Assembly (NCBI GenBank): GCA_016931435.1
Contig: JAFGET010000014.1
Location: 1 to 6,539, forward strand
Direction of reading: 5' to 3'
Source: Candidatus Omnitrophota bacterium
Lineage (GTDB): Bacteria > Omnitrophota > Gorgyraeia > Gygaellales > Profunditerraquicolaceae
DNA: 6,539 nucleotides
In this document: positions 5,194-6,539 of the stretch, one piece after another
How positions within the stretch are numbered: the stretch's first letter is position 1
How the letters are laid out: every line of letters begins with the position of its first letter
Notes under the pieces: model-generated
The model's input: only the letters and a program-made list of their open reading frames with translations
What the model was told of the DNA's origin: nothing
Databases searched by the model: none
Position numbers and translations under genes: made by a program

Positions 5194-5729
5194 ATAATAT
5201 GGCCTATAGTAATATGTGCTTCCTGGATCCGCGCGGTAACTGATGAAGGAACTACCAGAATGATATCGGCTAACTTACTTAATTCTCCGCCGTCCCCCCC
5301 TGTCAAGGCAACGGTCTTAAGGTTCATTTTTTTAGCCTGCTTCAACCCCAAAGCGACATTTTTTGCCTTTCCGCTGGTAGAAATACCTATTACCAGATCG
5401 TTCTTCTTTCCTACCGCTTCTATTTGCCTGGAAAAAACTATGTCGTAACCGTAATCATTCGCCAGGGAGGTTATGACCGAAGTATTGGTAGCCAGGCTTA
5501 TGGCCGCAAGCGCCGTCCGGTCTTTTCTGAAACGGCCGACGAACTCAGCAGCGATATGCTGGGCATCGCTGGCTGAACCCCCGTTGCCAAAGAGTATCAC
5601 CTTTCCTTCTTTTTTTAAGCAATCTACGATCGTCTCTACGATTTCGATGATCTTTGCCACTGAGGTGTGCATCAGATCCTCTTTAACCTGGATGCTCTCT
5701 AAAAATATATCCTTTATTTCTTCTCTCAT
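5163..5729 (-). CDS. gmhA: Sedoheptulose-7-phosphate isomerase (phosphoheptose isomerase)
   Basis: Converts sedoheptulose-7-phosphate to D-glycero-D-manno-heptose-7-phosphate, the first committed step of ADP-heptose synthesis, in the cytoplasm. The 188 residues match the family length. Motifs of the SIS-domain isomerase are intact: GNGGSASDAQHIAAEFVGRF (48-67), ISTSGKAKN (116-124), TGGDGG (143-148) and RIQEAHITIGHIICDLVE (167-184). H58, E62, Q169 and H177 sit at a constant offset of three from the zinc/catalytic residues H61, E65, Q172 and H180 of E. coli GmhA, so it should be active. It starts 11 nt after the phosphofructokinase stop, with AGGCGG overlapping that stop codon. Its 3' end overlaps hldC by 31 nt, pairing two enzymes of one pathway. 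Confidence 0.97.
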   Translation of the reverse strand: MREEIKDIFLESIQVKEDLMHTSVAKIIEIVETIVDCLKKEGKVILFGNGGSASDAQHIAAEFVGRFRKDRTALAAISLATNTSVITSLANDYGYDIVFSRQIEAVGKKNDLVIGISTSGKAKNVALGLKQAKKMNLKTVALTGGDGGELSKLADIILVVPSSVTARIQEAHITIGHIICDLVERVLF

Positions 5730-5736
5730 AATCCAC

Positions 5737-5742
5737 CCGCCT
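5737..5742 (-). promoter_or_regulatory. Shine-Dalgarno for gmhA overlapping the pfk stop
   Basis: AGGCGG on the minus strand, one mismatch from AGGAGG, 7 nt before the gmhA ATG. It overlaps the TAG of the phosphofructokinase gene, which suggests that ribosomes finishing pfk reload on gmhA. Confidence 0.6.
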
Positions 5743-6539
5743 ATCCAAAAAATACTTTAGCTAAATTATAAAGGTCCATATCCACCGTTTTTAAAGACTT
5801 TACCGCATCTTCTATGGGCACGTCGATGATCTTATTCCCGGATAAAGCTACCATCCTGCCGAATTTTTTCTCAATGACCAGATCTACCGCTTTTACTCCG
5901 AAACGCGTGCCAAGGATCCTGTCGAAAGCAGTAGGCGTGCCGCCTCTTTGTATGTGCCCGAGGACACTGACGCGTGTCTCATAACCGGTCCTTTTCTCAA
6001 TTTGCCCGGCAAGTTTTTCGCCTATCCCGCCTAAACGCACGTGGCCGAAATCATCAAGTTTTTCCTCCTGTGTCACCATCGTGCCCTCTTTAAACTGCGC
6101 CCCTTCAGCCACTACGACTATGCTGAAGTTCTTGCCCCTTTTATGCCTCTTTTCTAAAATTGAGCATACTTCTTCCAGGTCAACGGGTATCTCAGGGATC
6201 AGGGTCACATCCGCGCCTCCGGCTAAACCCGCCTCAATAGCTATCCATCCTGCGTGCCTGCCCATGACTTCCACCACCATGATCCGATGATGGCTTTCTG
6301 CCGTAGTATGAAGTTTATCTATGCATTCGGTTGCGGTATTTAAAGCCGTATCGAAACCGAAGGTATAATCAGTAGCAGAGAGATCATTATCGATAGTTTT
6401 GGGGACCCCCACTATATTATCGATCCCGTCTTTTATCAGTTTTGAAGCGACCCCCAGGGTATCTTCTCCACCGACGGCGATAAGCGCATCCAAGCCGATC
6501 TTGGCAAAATTTTCTTTTACTTTTTGCACGCCGCCTTCC
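5741..6539 (-). CDS. pfp: 6-phosphofructokinase, pyrophosphate-type residues, N-terminus off the right edge
   Basis: The C-terminal 266 codons of a PfkA-family phosphofructokinase. The frame stays open to the window edge: Glu-Gly-Gly precedes the GTG at 6529, so that GTG is an internal Val, not the start. Motifs, counted from that Val: AVGGEDTLGVA (18-28), GVPKTIDND (41-49, catalytic Asp47), EVMGRHAGWIA (87-97), IPE (111-113) and LGHIQRGG (190-197). The GGEDT Asp (codon 6461-6463) and PKTIDND Lys (codon 6398-6400) replace the two Gly that admit ATP in E. coli Pfk (G104, G124). Asp plus Lys at these sites is the pattern of pyrophosphate-dependent enzymes, which catalyse reversible fructose-6-P + PPi = fructose-1,6-bisP + Pi. 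The nucleotide-binding N-terminal glycines lie outside the window. The missing part should be roughly 80 residues. ATP or mixed specificity cannot be excluded without assay. Confidence 0.93.
   Translation of the reverse strand, partial: EGGVQKVKENFAKIGLDALIAVGGEDTLGVASKLIKDGIDNIVGVPKTIDNDLSATDYTFGFDTALNTATECIDKLHTTAESHHRIMVVEVMGRHAGWIAIEAGLAGGADVTLIPEIPVDLEEVCSILEKRHKRGKNFSIVVVAEGAQFKEGTMVTQEEKLDDFGHVRLGGIGEKLAGQIEKRTGYETRVSVLGHIQRGGTPTAFDRILGTRFGVKAVDLVIEKKFGRMVALSGNKIIDVPIEDAVKSLKTVDMDLYNLAKVFFG

Noticed and set aside
6527..6529. GTG as the start of the phosphofructokinase
   Set aside because: The frame is open upstream (Glu-Gly-Gly to the edge), and the protein would lack the N-terminal part with the first nucleotide-binding loop; the gene is simply cut by the window.

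Overview
The window reads as one tightly packed run of genes, all on the minus strand, from a Gram-negative bacterium. Two ADP-heptose genes (gmhA, hldC) point to a heptose-containing lipopolysaccharide or similar glycan. A LysM/LytM lipoprotein points to a periplasm with peptidoglycan. A short ThiC, a stand-alone ThiD2 and a phosphofructokinase with pyrophosphate-type active-site residues fit an anaerobic lineage, possibly a candidate phylum such as Omnitrophota. The taxon is inference from gene style only; no marker in the window fixes it.

In transcription order (right to left): a 6-phosphofructokinase cut off by the right edge; gmhA (sedoheptulose-7-phosphate isomerase); hldC/rfaE2 (heptose-1-phosphate adenylyltransferase, without the kinase half of HldE); thiD2 (HMP-phosphate kinase, TTG start); thiC (HMP-phosphate synthase); a tRNA-Gly(CCC); an NlpD-like lipoprotein with LysM and a degenerate LytM domain; an Arch_ATPase/STAND-type ATPase with a nuclease-like tail; a YfcE/MJ0936-type metallophosphoesterase; and the first 41 codons of a HIT-family protein that leaves the left edge.

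The genes form two translationally coupled blocks on either side of the tRNA. Block one is pfk-gmhA-hldC-thiD2-thiC, with an 11-nt gap and then overlaps of 31, 20 and 4 nt. Block two is nlpD-like-ATPase-phosphoesterase-HIT, with three successive 4-nt ATGA overlaps. The tRNA fills the only real intergenic gap (92 bp), 14 nt after thiC and 7 nt before the annotated start of the lipoprotein gene. No stretch of 300 bases lacks a gene. I see no terminator, TPP riboswitch, mobile element, CRISPR or plus-strand gene.

Functionally, the first block joins sugar-phosphate metabolism (fructose-6-P, sedoheptulose-7-P), the first and the nucleotidyl-transfer steps of ADP-heptose synthesis, and two consecutive steps of the thiamin pyrimidine branch. 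The second block joins a probable cell-wall amidase regulator with an ATPase of unknown role and two nucleotide/phosphate enzymes. The least explained parts are the ATPase with a catalytically degenerate nuclease-like tail coupled to an NlpD-like gene, and the unclear start (possible one-base frameshift) of that lipoprotein gene right behind the tRNA.
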